DNA of 64,000 nucleotides, taken from contig NZ_JACVZE010000010.1 of NCBI RefSeq assembly GCF_015461805.1, forward strand, positions 1-64,000, given 5' to 3'. The DNA is from Pseudomonas pisciculturae (GTDB taxonomy: Bacteria > Pseudomonadota > Gammaproteobacteria > Pseudomonadales > Pseudomonadaceae). The notes under the pieces are model-generated. The model was not told the origin of the DNA and ran no database searches. It saw nothing but the letters and a program-made list of their open reading frames with translations. Both the position numbers and the translations under genes were made by a program. Positions within the stretch are counted from its first letter, which is position 1; each line of letters starts with the position of its first letter. Below, one piece after another: positions 15,150 through 22,167 of the stretch.

Positions 15150-15392
15150 TCAGGCCGCTTGCTTCGTCGCCTGGGCGTCGAGGTAGTCGGCCAGGTCGTG
15201 CAGGTAAACGACTGGCTTGGCGCGGGCCGAGCAGTGCAGGCGCTTGACCACCAGCTCGATTCGACCGGCTCTGATTTCGCTCAGCAGGTAGCGGTCGGTG
15301 CGGATGTGCGTGAAGTACTGTTCGCGCACGGCGGTCAAGGTTGGGCACGGCGTGGCGAACTGGCGGCGGAGTTGTTCCAGGGTGGTGGTCAC
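15150..15392 (-). CDS. PrtN-like pyocin activator family protein
   Basis: This 80-residue protein has the PrtN-family pattern: VREQYFTHIRTDRYLLSEIR, then AGRIELVV and VVYLHDLADYLDAQ at the end. In P. aeruginosa PrtN activates pyocin genes during the SOS response. Here the gene lies inside the leftward early operon of a complete phage, so it may activate late genes or a host target. I saw no clear repeated P-box (ATTGnnGT type) before the late genes. It overlaps the upstream gene by ATGA. Confidence 0.75.
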   Translation of the reverse strand: MTTTLEQLRRQFATPCPTLTAVREQYFTHIRTDRYLLSEIRAGRIELVVKRLHCSARAKPVVYLHDLADYLDAQATKQAA

Positions 15393-15763
15393 GCGGACTC
15401 CTCCCCATGCCCCTCCTTTCGGGGCACCAGCTTGAGGCGGATCAATTCGGCAAGGCCTTCTTTACTCTTGCCTTTGGCCGCTGCAAGGACGTTACCCTCG
15501 GCGTCTGCGACGACGGCGCCGTACGGGTATTCCGGGCACTTGACCGGCGTCACGTAGACAACCTGGTCATCGGCGATAACAGCGTCGACGCAGCGGAACA
15601 CTTCGGCCAGCTCGACCGACACGCACGGCAATGCCTCCAATAGCTCGACGGCTTCGGCTGACGCGCCAATCAGCGTGGCGCGGCTGATCACGCCGGGGTG
15701 GTTGAGGTACATCGGCACAAGTTTCAGTGCGCCTACAGCGGCGTTGATGGCGTTAGGCTTCAT
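15389..15763 (-). CDS. Hypothetical phage early protein
   Basis: This is a 124-residue protein beginning MKPNAINAAVGALKLVPMYL. No domain is recognised; it appears alpha/beta with a basic C terminus. The start at 15763 overlaps the upstream stop as ATGA, and the longer frame back to 15814 would read through a His-rich shadow of the neighbour. It overlaps the PrtN-like gene by 4 bases. Confidence 0.65.
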   Translation of the reverse strand: MKPNAINAAVGALKLVPMYLNHPGVISRATLIGASAEAVELLEALPCVSVELAEVFRCVDAVIADDQVVYVTPVKCPEYPYGAVVADAEGNVLAAAKGKSKEGLAELIRLKLVPRKEGHGEESA

Positions 15764-16035
15764 GCTGCGGCGTCCTTCTTGGTGATGGTGATGTTCAACT
15801 TCTTGGCGATCCAATCGACGCCGGCTTCCTTGACCATCACGACGGCGTAATGCACGGGCTTGCCGATGGTGGGGTTCCAGCGCACGCGGGCGTCCGAGAA
15901 CAGGTAGCCGCGTTCGCGGTGTGCGCTAGCCAGGTCGCCGGATGAGTTGATAACGCCGAGCTCCCGCAACCTGGTGCGGAAGGCTCGGGGCTTGAGCCCG
16001 AGCAAAGCGGCGGTTTGATCCAGGGTGCGGTTCAT
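15760..16035 (-). CDS. Small KilAC-like helix-turn-helix phage protein
   Basis: This 91-residue protein begins LDQTAALLGLKPRAFRTRLR, a convincing helix-turn-helix. It continues with YLFSDARVRWNP and ends in a basic segment (DWIAKKLNITITKK). This matches the stand-alone C-terminal domain of phage antirepressors (KilAC type). It may bind DNA and act as an early regulator; the target is unknown. GAGGT precedes the ATG. Confidence 0.65.
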   Translation of the reverse strand: MNRTLDQTAALLGLKPRAFRTRLRELGVINSSGDLASAHRERGYLFSDARVRWNPTIGKPVHYAVVMVKEAGVDWIAKKLNITITKKDAAA

Positions 16036-16045
16036 GGTTGCGACC

Positions 16046-16627
16046 TCAGGCAGACAGCTGTTTTGGTTGTTGCTGCCGTTCGCGAATCATGAGGAATATC
16101 TCATCAAGCGAACGCAAGAACTCCTCGACAGTGCCGTTGTTGAACATCAACAGGTCATCCTTGTTGCCCGCGACACCGGCTTCGCTGACGTGGGGATTCA
16201 CGACCTGGGCGTCGGCCCGGCTAATGTGAACGATCGTGCCGCCGCGGCGCCTGATGAGGTCAGCTTCGTTCTCAAAGCGCACGTCGCTGACAACGAAGCC
16301 GAGTACCGCCCCAAGAGCCTTGGTCATGTAGTCGAGGTTCTGCTGTGCGAGCTTCACCCAAACGTCGGGGTGAACGGTGTTGCGTGCCCACTCTGTGCCC
16401 ATCGACTGCATCAATTGACGGGGCGAGCGATCAAGCCAGGCAAGAGGCTGTTCCTTGCGGTCGCCTTCAAAATCGCTCGGGTCGAGATTGAAGATCGCCA
16501 TCAGACCGTCGCGAAGCGGATCAGCGAAGGCGTAGTGCTCCAGCAGGTACGTGCGAACCAAGTGTTCGGCGGCAGTCGTTTTGCCGGAGCGGGCGCGGCC
16601 GGTGAGGCCAATGAGGATCGGCTTCAT
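16046..16627 (-). CDS. Deoxynucleoside-monophosphate kinase-like P-loop protein
   Basis: This 193-residue protein carries a Walker A motif at its N terminus (GLTGRARSGKTTAAEHL), then FADPLRDGLMAIF and a lid-like basic stretch. This matches the phage deoxynucleotide monophosphate kinase group (T4 gene 1-like), which phosphorylates dNMPs for phage DNA synthesis. VSDVRFENEADLIRRRGG is another family signature. The start at 16627 is set by the ATGA overlap with the upstream gene. Confidence 0.85.
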   Translation of the reverse strand: MKPILIGLTGRARSGKTTAAEHLVRTYLLEHYAFADPLRDGLMAIFNLDPSDFEGDRKEQPLAWLDRSPRQLMQSMGTEWARNTVHPDVWVKLAQQNLDYMTKALGAVLGFVVSDVRFENEADLIRRRGGTIVHISRADAQVVNPHVSEAGVAGNKDDLLMFNNGTVEEFLRSLDEIFLMIRERQQQPKQLSA

Positions 16628-16926
16628 GCTGCGGCCTCCACGGCGAGGTAGCCCTGGGTCCACGCCAACAAATCTATTAGATTCCGTTGGCCCTCCACTT
16701 CAGTGATGCGTTCTGGCCAAGTGGTAGTGGATGCGAATACGACGTCCATGTGCGGCGTCGTAAAGAATCCCTTGGAATCGTAGTCATGATCAATTGGGCG
16801 CAACGTAACGGTAGCGGTGCCAACATGGCCGGAAAGATTGTAGAAGGCATGCCATTTGCCCTGAGCGTTGATCAGAAGGCAGGTGGAGAGGATTTGCAGC
16901 ATCAACTCTTCGATGGTGGGATTCAT
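16624..16926 (-). CDS. Hypothetical phage early protein
   Basis: This 100-residue protein begins MNPTIEELMLQIL. It contains GKWHAFYNLSGHVGTATVTL, probably beta-sheet, and ends helical. No domain is recognised. It overlaps the genes on both sides by 4 bases (ATGA). Confidence 0.6.
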   Translation of the reverse strand: MNPTIEELMLQILSTCLLINAQGKWHAFYNLSGHVGTATVTLRPIDHDYDSKGFFTTPHMDVVFASTTTWPERITEVEGQRNLIDLLAWTQGYLAVEAAA

Positions 16927-17120
16927 GCTGCATCGCCTCCCCATGGGCCCTGGTCGTCAGCGATGACAACTGCGGGGGCGCTGGACATGGTGACGCGACC
17001 GAGGTTAACGATGACCAGCAGGCCGGTGCTGCGCTGGATGCGCTCAACCGCGGCGGGGCTGGTGGCTGCTGCCGGGTGGAGATACACCGGGCAGCGATTG
17101 TTGTGCTGTGTTGTTTGCAT
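16923..17120 (-). CDS. Short hypothetical protein, first gene of leftward operon
   Basis: This 65-residue protein begins MQTTQHNNRCPVYLHP. Tandem operator-like sites lie 38-76 bases upstream, so this is the first gene expected to be transcribed from the leftward promoter. It has no recognised domain. A longer frame back to 17183 would cross the operators and is not preferred. Confidence 0.55.
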   Translation of the reverse strand: MQTTQHNNRCPVYLHPAAATSPAAVERIQRSTGLLVIVNLGRVTMSSAPAVVIADDQGPWGGDAA

Positions 17121-17133
17121 GGCTCGTAACCTG

Positions 17134-17143
17134 TGGTGAGAGG
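17134..17143 (-). promoter_or_regulatory. CCTCTCACCA leader motif, copy 3
   Basis: The minus strand reads CCTCTCACCACAGG. It lies 13 bases before the first start codon of the leftward operon and just downstream of the 17158-17196 operators, so it would be near the 5' end of that transcript. Confidence 0.5.
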
Positions 17144-17157
17144 AGTACGAGCCAAAA

Positions 17158-17196
17158 TTAGCAATAGCTAAATTATAATGCAATAGCAGATGCTAA
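17158..17196. promoter_or_regulatory. Leftward operator pair (TTAGC-N4-GCTAA)
   Basis: Two 14-bp sites lie here: TTAGCAATAGCTAA at 17158-17171 and ATAGCAGATGCTAA at 17183-17196, 25 bases apart. Both match the consensus of the palindrome TTAGCAATTGCTAA found between cI and cro. They are the natural binding sites for CI/Cro controlling the leftward operon. Confidence 0.75.
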
Positions 17197-17219
17197 ATTA
17201 GTTTGGTTTGGTGTCAGGC

Positions 17220-17471
17220 CTACTCGGTTTGGGGTACATCCCAATACACGCGAATAGCGCCATCGTCTTGAAAAGTGACGTGCACACCATCGGTCTCTGT
17301 AATCGCTTCTATGATCTGATCCCAATCTTCCTGGGCCTCATCTGGTGCTTTCGAGATGATCGCAGCGTGTGCCTTTTGGGCGGCGGGGGCATTTATTATT
17401 TTCTGTAGCCGCGCGCCGAGCAGCTCGATGGACGTGGTTGGGGCGGGGCTTTTGGGGTTGGGCTTTGCCAT
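17220..17471 (-). CDS. DUF1654 protein under LexA control, candidate antirepressor
   Basis: This 83-residue protein has a DUF1654 pattern: ELLGARLQKIINAPAAQKAH, then EDWDQIIEAITETDGVHVTF and DDGAIRVYW. A consensus Shine-Dalgarno AGGAGG lies 5 bases before the ATG. A near-ideal LexA box lies 16 bases upstream of the start. It stands alone between the cI terminator and the leftward operator pair. No function is established for DUF1654. Its position, small size and SOS control suggest an inducer or antirepressor acting on the neighbouring CI, by analogy with LexA-controlled antirepressors such as Tum of phage 186. Confidence 0.8.
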   Translation of the reverse strand: MAKPNPKSPAPTTSIELLGARLQKIINAPAAQKAHAAIISKAPDEAQEDWDQIIEAITETDGVHVTFQDDGAIRVYWDVPQTE

Positions 17472-17486
17472 AGGATCCTCCTTGGT

Positions 17487-17529
17487 TACTGTATGCTAAT
17501 ACAGTATTCCGAGAGGATTCCTACGGCAA
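17487..17529 (-). promoter_or_regulatory. LexA box overlapping the DUF1654 promoter
   Basis: The LexA box at 17487-17506 is TACTGTAT-GCTA-ATACAGTA, with perfect 8-bp arms and the required CTG-N10-CAG. On the minus strand a promoter with -35 TTGCCG (17524-17529), a 17-base spacer and -10 TACTGT (17501-17506) overlaps it. LexA binding would block this promoter. Confidence 0.85.
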
Positions 17530-17557
17530 GAAAAAAAGAGCACATATGTACTCTTTA

Positions 17558-17594
17558 CGGTGAGAGGCAATAAAAAGCCCGCATAAGCGGGCTT
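17558..17594 (-). terminator. cI terminator followed by leader motif copy 4
   Basis: On the minus strand, the 8-bp stem AAGCCCGC/GCGGGCTT (17575-17594, loop TTAT) is followed by a T-run and ATTG. CCTCTCACCG at 17558-17567, one base different from the other leader motifs, comes next. It separates cI from the LexA-controlled gene. Confidence 0.75.
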
Positions 17595-17612
17595 CTATCG
17601 TCGGGCGTCCAA

Positions 17613-18326
17613 TCACAGTTTTTTAGCATTCCAAACCAGCAAAACTCTGGCTTGGATATGGACCTTCTCAAGGTCAGCGCCCTCTATCATGATCGCTGGA
17701 TACACCGGATTATCAGAAATCATGCGTAAGGAGCCGCCAGTAAGGCGCTGCAAACGCTTTATGAAAAGATCTCCATCCAGTGTGAACACGTACACCGCGT
17801 CAGTTCTTATGTCCGTGATACCGCGATCTACAAGCAGGGAATCGCCGTCGCGAAACGTACCATTCATGCTGTCGCCGTCGCCGGTAATGATGGCCAGGTT
17901 TTCAATCCCGGAAAACGCGAGGCCTTGGGTTTTAATCCAGTCTAGGTGGACCGTAATTTCGCGTATGACCTCGATCTGATGATCGGGCGGTACATTGCCT
18001 GATCCCATTGACGCGGCGACATTGAGGTGCGGGATAGTTACAAACCCCAGAGACTCCATCACCTTCTTTTTACCAGGCAGTACAGGGTGGACCGAATTGG
18101 TATCGGTCTCGTCACCAACCGGCTGAGTAGGCGCTACAAGCGTTCCAGGAGCGAGTTGGATCTTTGCCTCAAGCGAGGACGCGGCTTTCTCGCCGAGCTT
18201 CCTGTGGCCTGTTAATAGCTGCGACAAATAGGACGCGTCCAACCCGTGCTGATTGGCAAAGTCCTTCTGTGTAAGCCCTGCCATTGCGTGGCGTAGAGCC
18301 TTAATGCGCTGTTCGTAGATATCCAT
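17613..18326 (-). CDS. CI-like repressor (HTH plus S24 autopeptidase)
   Basis: This 237-residue repressor has an N-terminal helix-turn-helix (LTQKDFANQHGLDASYLSQL, about 18-37) and a C-terminal S24 domain. The nucleophile is Ser153 in GDGDSMNGTF and the general base Lys190 in LFIKRLQ. A likely self-cleavage point is the Ala-Ala-Ser-Met-Gly stretch at 104-108. The intact catalytic pair suggests RecA-stimulated self-cleavage, so the prophage should be SOS inducible. It is divergent from cro, with three operator-like sites between them. Confidence 0.92.
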   Translation of the reverse strand: MDIYEQRIKALRHAMAGLTQKDFANQHGLDASYLSQLLTGHRKLGEKAASSLEAKIQLAPGTLVAPTQPVGDETDTNSVHPVLPGKKKVMESLGFVTIPHLNVAASMGSGNVPPDHQIEVIREITVHLDWIKTQGLAFSGIENLAIITGDGDSMNGTFRDGDSLLVDRGITDIRTDAVYVFTLDGDLFIKRLQRLTGGSLRMISDNPVYPAIMIEGADLEKVHIQARVLLVWNAKKL

Positions 18327-18345
18327 TTCTCATGATCGCTTGACG

Positions 18346-18399
18346 TTAGCAAACAGTAAATTACGGTTTGCTATTGCTGTGCTGATTAGCAATTGCTAA
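18346..18399. promoter_or_regulatory. Rightward operator cluster between cI and cro
   Basis: The perfect palindrome GATTAGCAATTGCTAATC lies at 18384-18401, containing the core TTAGC-AATT-GCTAA at 18386-18399. Two weaker sites precede it at 18367-18380 (TTTGC-N4-GCTGT) and 18346-18359 (TTAGC-N4-AGTAA). Spacings of 21 and 19 bases give a lambda-like three-operator layout. The strongest site is next to cro. Confidence 0.75.
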
Positions 18400-18425
18400 T
18401 CTGCGTATCCAGAACGGAGGTGCAC

Positions 18426-18653
18426 ATGACTCTGCACGAATTTTTGAAAGGTCTTAACAAGACGGATCTAGAGGCGTTCGCGAGCAAATGCGACACCTCG
18501 GCAGGACAGCTTCGGCAGGTCGCATATTGCAATCGCCGAGCAAGTGCGGCTCTCGCAGTCAACATTGAGCGTGAGTCCAAAGGGGCTGTGGTCTGCGAAG
18601 TGATGCGCCCCGATATAGATTGGGCGTACCTGCGCGGTTCTGAAGCGGCTTAA
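18426..18653 (+). CDS. Cro-like repressor (YdaS-type HTH)
   Basis: This 75-residue protein has the compact pattern LHEFLKGLNKTDLEAFASKC then TSAGQLRQVAYCNRRASAAL. It ends VMRPDIDWAYLRGS, a typical end of YdaS/Cro-family proteins. CGGAGGTG lies 5 bases before the ATG at 18426. Being the first rightward gene opposite cI supports the Cro assignment. It should repress cI and, at higher level, the early promoters. Confidence 0.8.
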   Translation: MTLHEFLKGLNKTDLEAFASKCDTSAGQLRQVAYCNRRASAALAVNIERESKGAVVCEVMRPDIDWAYLRGSEAA

Positions 18654-18672
18654 ACAGGTGCCGGAACTGGGG

Positions 18673-18771
18673 CCTCTCACCACAAGATTTCCCCAGTCCG
18701 GCTACGACGACATACAGCACATGCACATCGGTCGTGGTCGTAGGATAGGGCGTGCCCGTTTCTATGACTAG
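18673..18771 (+). promoter_or_regulatory. Leader motif copy 5 and hairpin with mini-ORF between cro and cII
   Basis: CCTCTCACCA at 18673-18682 is in the sense orientation of the rightward transcript. It lies within an inverted repeat ACTGGGG/CCCCAGT. A second imperfect stem, CTACGACGAC (18702-18711) with GTGGTCGTAG (18734-18743), places an ATG at 18721 in its loop. That ATG opens a 16-codon Arg-rich frame (MHIGRGRRIGRARFYD). The segment looks like a regulatory leader, perhaps an antitermination site. Confidence 0.45.
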
Positions 18772-18795
18772 ACCGTAAACGGGGAATTTACGGTT

Positions 18796-19284
18796 ATGAG
18801 TCGAACAGAACAGTCACCGGCCATCGCGCCGGTTCTTTCACTTCGCAAGGCAATCTATCGCGCAGCGCATGACTTCCATGGCGGTGTCACCGCACTGGCG
18901 CTCGATATGGTCATGGACTACGACAGCCTGCAAAAGAAGGTCAAGCACGACTTCGAACAGCGCTGGCTTGATCCTGATGAGTTGGAAGAGGTGATACGCC
19001 TGACGGCCAACCCCTTGTTGCTGGATGCCTTGATGCGTCCCGCAGGGATGGTTTGGTACAAGCCGGAAGCTGCGGCGCCGACCAAGGAAGCCTTGCTGGC
19101 TGTCAGCAAGGTGTTGCACCAAACAGGCCTGTTTGTTTCCAGCATGCATGAAGGTGCTGCCGACAACATCTGGGAGCCGCACGAGGTTGAATGCCTGGAG
19201 AAGCACGGCGCCGACGTGATCCGCGCGGTGCTGGGCATTATGGCCGGGGCCAGGGAAGCGATGGAGGCCCGCCAGAATGTCTGA
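18796..19284 (+). CDS. Phage regulatory protein CII family
   Basis: This 162-residue protein matches the CII (CP76-type) family: SLRKAIYRAAHDFHGGVTAL at the N terminus, then DYDSLQKKVKHD and LDPDELEEVIRLT. Members are early transcriptional regulators that favour lysogeny or control replication genes. It overlaps the DksA-like gene by 8 bases. The start at 18796 is the only ATG near the beginning of the domain. Confidence 0.85.
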   Translation: MSRTEQSPAIAPVLSLRKAIYRAAHDFHGGVTALALDMVMDYDSLQKKVKHDFEQRWLDPDELEEVIRLTANPLLLDALMRPAGMVWYKPEAAAPTKEALLAVSKVLHQTGLFVSSMHEGAADNIWEPHEVECLEKHGADVIRAVLGIMAGAREAMEARQNV

Positions 19285-19480
19285 TGATATCGATATGGCC
19301 AACGAAGCCGCCGAACGCTTCCGCCTGCATGCATTGGCGTGCCGTCCGCGCCCGACGTGCTCTGTCAGCGCGCAATTCTGTGAGGATTGCAACGAACCCA
19401 TCCCGTTACTTCGTCAACAGACGATCCAGGGTTGTGCGACCTGCGTCAGTTGCCAGGGGTTGCGGGAGCGGCGGCGATGA
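19277..19480 (+). CDS. TraR/DksA-family zinc finger protein
   Basis: This 67-residue protein has a C4 zinc finger formed by CEDC and CATC (about residues 35-38 and 53-56), separated by EPIPLLRQQTIQG. This is the TraR/DksA signature. Phage-encoded members can bind the RNA polymerase secondary channel and redirect transcription. It is translationally coupled to the replication gene downstream by an ATGA overlap. Confidence 0.88.
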   Translation: MSDDIDMANEAAERFRLHALACRPRPTCSVSAQFCEDCNEPIPLLRQQTIQGCATCVSCQGLRERRR

Positions 19481-22167
19481 GCGAGCAATCCACTGGCGCT
19501 GCAATATCGTCCTGGGCTCGCCGCTACATCGAAACCTTTAACCTTGCCCTGGTGCCGATTGACCCGGGCGAGAAGGCACCGAAGGGCAAGGGTTGGAACA
19601 AACCGGGCGGTTACATTACCGACCCGGCAGCCGCCGAAGCATTCTGGCAACGCAACCCCAACCACAACCTAGGCGTCGTGCTCGGGCCTAGCCGTGTCTG
19701 CTCGTTGGACGTGGACGATGTGCAGTGGACGCGGTTTGTGTTGTTTGACCAGATGGGCCTCGATCTGGATGCCATGTCGGTGGTTTATCCGACCATCGTG
19801 GGTAACCCGTTGCGGTTTCGTGTGCTGTTCAAGATGCCCGATGACATCGAGCTGACGCGTCACTCGCTTTCCTGGCCCAACGAGAAAGACCCTGACGGAT
19901 CGATTCACAAGGGGCTATTGGCTCGGGCCAAGGCCGCGAAAGAGCAGGGCGATACTGTCGGTGAGGAGGCAGCCCAGGCAGAAGCCGACGAATACAAGCG
20001 TTTCACGGTGTTTGAACTGCGTGCGGGCCTGGTGCAGGACGTGTTCCCGCCATCGATCCATCCGGGCACTGGCAAGCCGTATACCTGGCGCACGCCGCCG
20101 AGTGCCGCTGATGGTCTGCCGGTGCTTACCAACGAACTGCTGAATATTTGGCAGAATTGGGATGTCTTCAAGCGCAATGCCGAGGCCGCGTGCCCTTGGG
20201 CACCGAAGCCCAAGAAGCCTGCCGCGAAACCAATCAAGCGTGCTCCACCCGCAGACGGCAAACCCTCGGTGATCGATGAGTTCAACCGCTGCCACGATGT
20301 GGAAGAGCTATTGCGTGCCCATGACTACATCAAGCGCGGCAACAAATGGCTCTACCCCCATAGCAGTACCGGGCTACCAGGTGTGACGGTCACCGACCGC
20401 AAGGTCTATTCGCACCACGGCGCGGACCCGCTGGCCAACGGTCACCAGAATGACGCTTTTGAGGTGTTTTGCCTGCTGGACCACGATGGCGACCAGTCTA
20501 GGGCGGTGAAGGACGCGGCCCGAATGCTGGGCATGCAGCACGCCTCGCGCCCAGCCCCACAAGATCTTCCCCCGGCCCCATCGGCGGATGCCCGCGTGCA
20601 GGACTCTGGCGAGCCGGCCAGTGAGGCTGCTCCTGCTGCTGACGGGGGGGCGGGGGAGGTGCTGACCTATGAGCAAGTGCTCCGGCGTTATGTGTTGGTT
20701 GAGGGCACCACTCAGGTGTGGGATCTCGACAAGTCGCGGGTCATGAAAAAAACCGCTTTTGAGGCCCGCGTCGGTAAGCCGTTGGCGAAACAGTGGATTG
20801 ACGACACGAGTAAAAAGCTGATCTCGGACGACAAGGTTAAGGAGATCGAGCAGGCCCGCAAGATGGCCGGCAAGAAGGGCGGTGCGCTTAACCTGGAGCC
20901 GATTGAACGCTATGTGTACATCGACGGTACCAAGGACGTTTGGGACCGGGAGAAGAAACGCCGCGTTGCCGAAGGCGCCGTCAAGATGGCCATCGGTGAT
21001 ATGTACGGCATGTGGTTGAACAGCCCGGAGCGGCGCGTGGTCGACGTGGAGAACATCGTGTTCGACCCGACGATGACCAAAGACCCCAACCTTTACATCA
21101 ATACGTTCGACGGGTTGCCCATGGAGCCAGCCCGTGATGACGCCGCGTGCGAGAACCTGCGGTGGTTGATCTCGTTCCTGTGCAACCACGATAAATCGTC
21201 GAACGATTGGCTGGTGAAGTGGTTGGCGTACCCGTTGCAGCACCTGGGCGCGAAGATGGATACGGCGGTGCTGGCTCACTCGACCATGGAAGGCTCGGGC
21301 AAAAGCCTGCTGTTCGCCGATGCCTTCGGATTACTTTACGGCCAGTACGCCGCCACGGTCGGGCAGACGCAGCTCGAAAGCAACTTCAACGCGTGGCAAA
21401 GCCGAAAACTGTGGGCAGTGTTTGAAGAGGTGGTGAGCCGTGACCAGCGTTACAACCAGGTGGGCAAGATCAAGCACCTGGTCACCGGCAAAACGGTGCG
21501 CATGGAGTCCAAGTTCATCAACGGTTGGGAGGAAGCCAACCACATGAACGCGGCGTTCCTCAGTAACGAGATTATGCCCTGGCCCATTGCACCCAGCGAT
21601 CGACGTATGTTGGTGCTGTGGCCGATGGAGACGTTGCCGGTGGAGCGCCAGAAGGCCGTGGGCCGCGAGTTGGAGAACGGTGGTGTCGCGGCACTGTACG
21701 CGTGGCTGTTGTCCGTTGACCTCGGTGACTTCGATCAACGCACCAGACCACCCAGCACCGAGGCGCGTGAGCGGTTGGTGGCGTTGAGTCGGGCCAGTTG
21801 GCAGACGTTCCTGTTCCTCTGGCAATACGGCGAGCTTGGGCGTGATATGTGGGGCGCCTGTTTGTCGACCGACGTCTACGCGATGTTTCTGGAGTGGTGC
21901 CACCGTAACAAAGAGCATGTGATGAGCCAGACGAAATTCTCGTTGTTCATCAGCTCGGAGGTGGACAAGACCCGCGCCATCCCCTGGACCGATGGCAGCA
22001 ACCGCAAGTTTGGAGCGTTCTTCTTTCCCCGCGATGACCAGGCTTCCCAGCCCCCATCACTCAGGTCGGCCGATCTGGGCAAGGCGGTGGTCGCTTGGCG
22101 GGCTGCGGCGCGTCTGGCGGGCTGGAACGTCGACAACTGGGACCACATCAAGGCGGCAGCGGCATGA
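19477..22167 (+). CDS. Primase-polymerase/helicase fusion (DUF5906-type)
   Basis: This 896-residue replication protein has an N-terminal bifunctional primase/polymerase-like domain at about 10-240. It shows LALVPIDPGEKAPKGKGWNK and the acidic VCSLDVDDVQW. A linker rich in Ala/Pro lies near 380-410. The C-terminal SF3/NrS-1-like helicase domain has Walker A at 605-610 (MEGSGKSLLF), then LWAVFEEVV and AAFLSNEIMPWPI. It would prime and unwind phage DNA. The start at 19477 overlaps the DksA-like stop. Confidence 0.88.
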   Translation: MSEQSTGAAISSWARRYIETFNLALVPIDPGEKAPKGKGWNKPGGYITDPAAAEAFWQRNPNHNLGVVLGPSRVCSLDVDDVQWTRFVLFDQMGLDLDAMSVVYPTIVGNPLRFRVLFKMPDDIELTRHSLSWPNEKDPDGSIHKGLLARAKAAKEQGDTVGEEAAQAEADEYKRFTVFELRAGLVQDVFPPSIHPGTGKPYTWRTPPSAADGLPVLTNELLNIWQNWDVFKRNAEAACPWAPKPKKPAAKPIKRAPPADGKPSVIDEFNRCHDVEELLRAHDYIKRGNKWLYPHSSTGLPGVTVTDRKVYSHHGADPLANGHQNDAFEVFCLLDHDGDQSRAVKDAARMLGMQHASRPAPQDLPPAPSADARVQDSGEPASEAAPAADGGAGEVLTYEQVLRRYVLVEGTTQVWDLDKSRVMKKTAFEARVGKPLAKQWIDDTSKKLISDDKVKEIEQARKMAGKKGGALNLEPIERYVYIDGTKDVWDREKKRRVAEGAVKMAIGDMYGMWLNSPERRVVDVENIVFDPTMTKDPNLYINTFDGLPMEPARDDAACENLRWLISFLCNHDKSSNDWLVKWLAYPLQHLGAKMDTAVLAHSTMEGSGKSLLFADAFGLLYGQYAATVGQTQLESNFNAWQSRKLWAVFEEVVSRDQRYNQVGKIKHLVTGKTVRMESKFINGWEEANHMNAAFLSNEIMPWPIAPSDRRMLVLWPMETLPVERQKAVGRELENGGVAALYAWLLSVDLGDFDQRTRPPSTEARERLVALSRASWQTFLFLWQYGELGRDMWGACLSTDVYAMFLEWCHRNKEHVMSQTKFSLFISSEVDKTRAIPWTDGSNRKFGAFFFPRDDQASQPPSLRSADLGKAVVAWRAAARLAGWNVDNWDHIKAAAA

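Noticed and set aside
20374..21279. 301-codon minus-strand frame inside the primase/helicase gene
   Set aside because: The plus-strand gene has clear domains along this stretch; the reverse frame has no recognisable motif.
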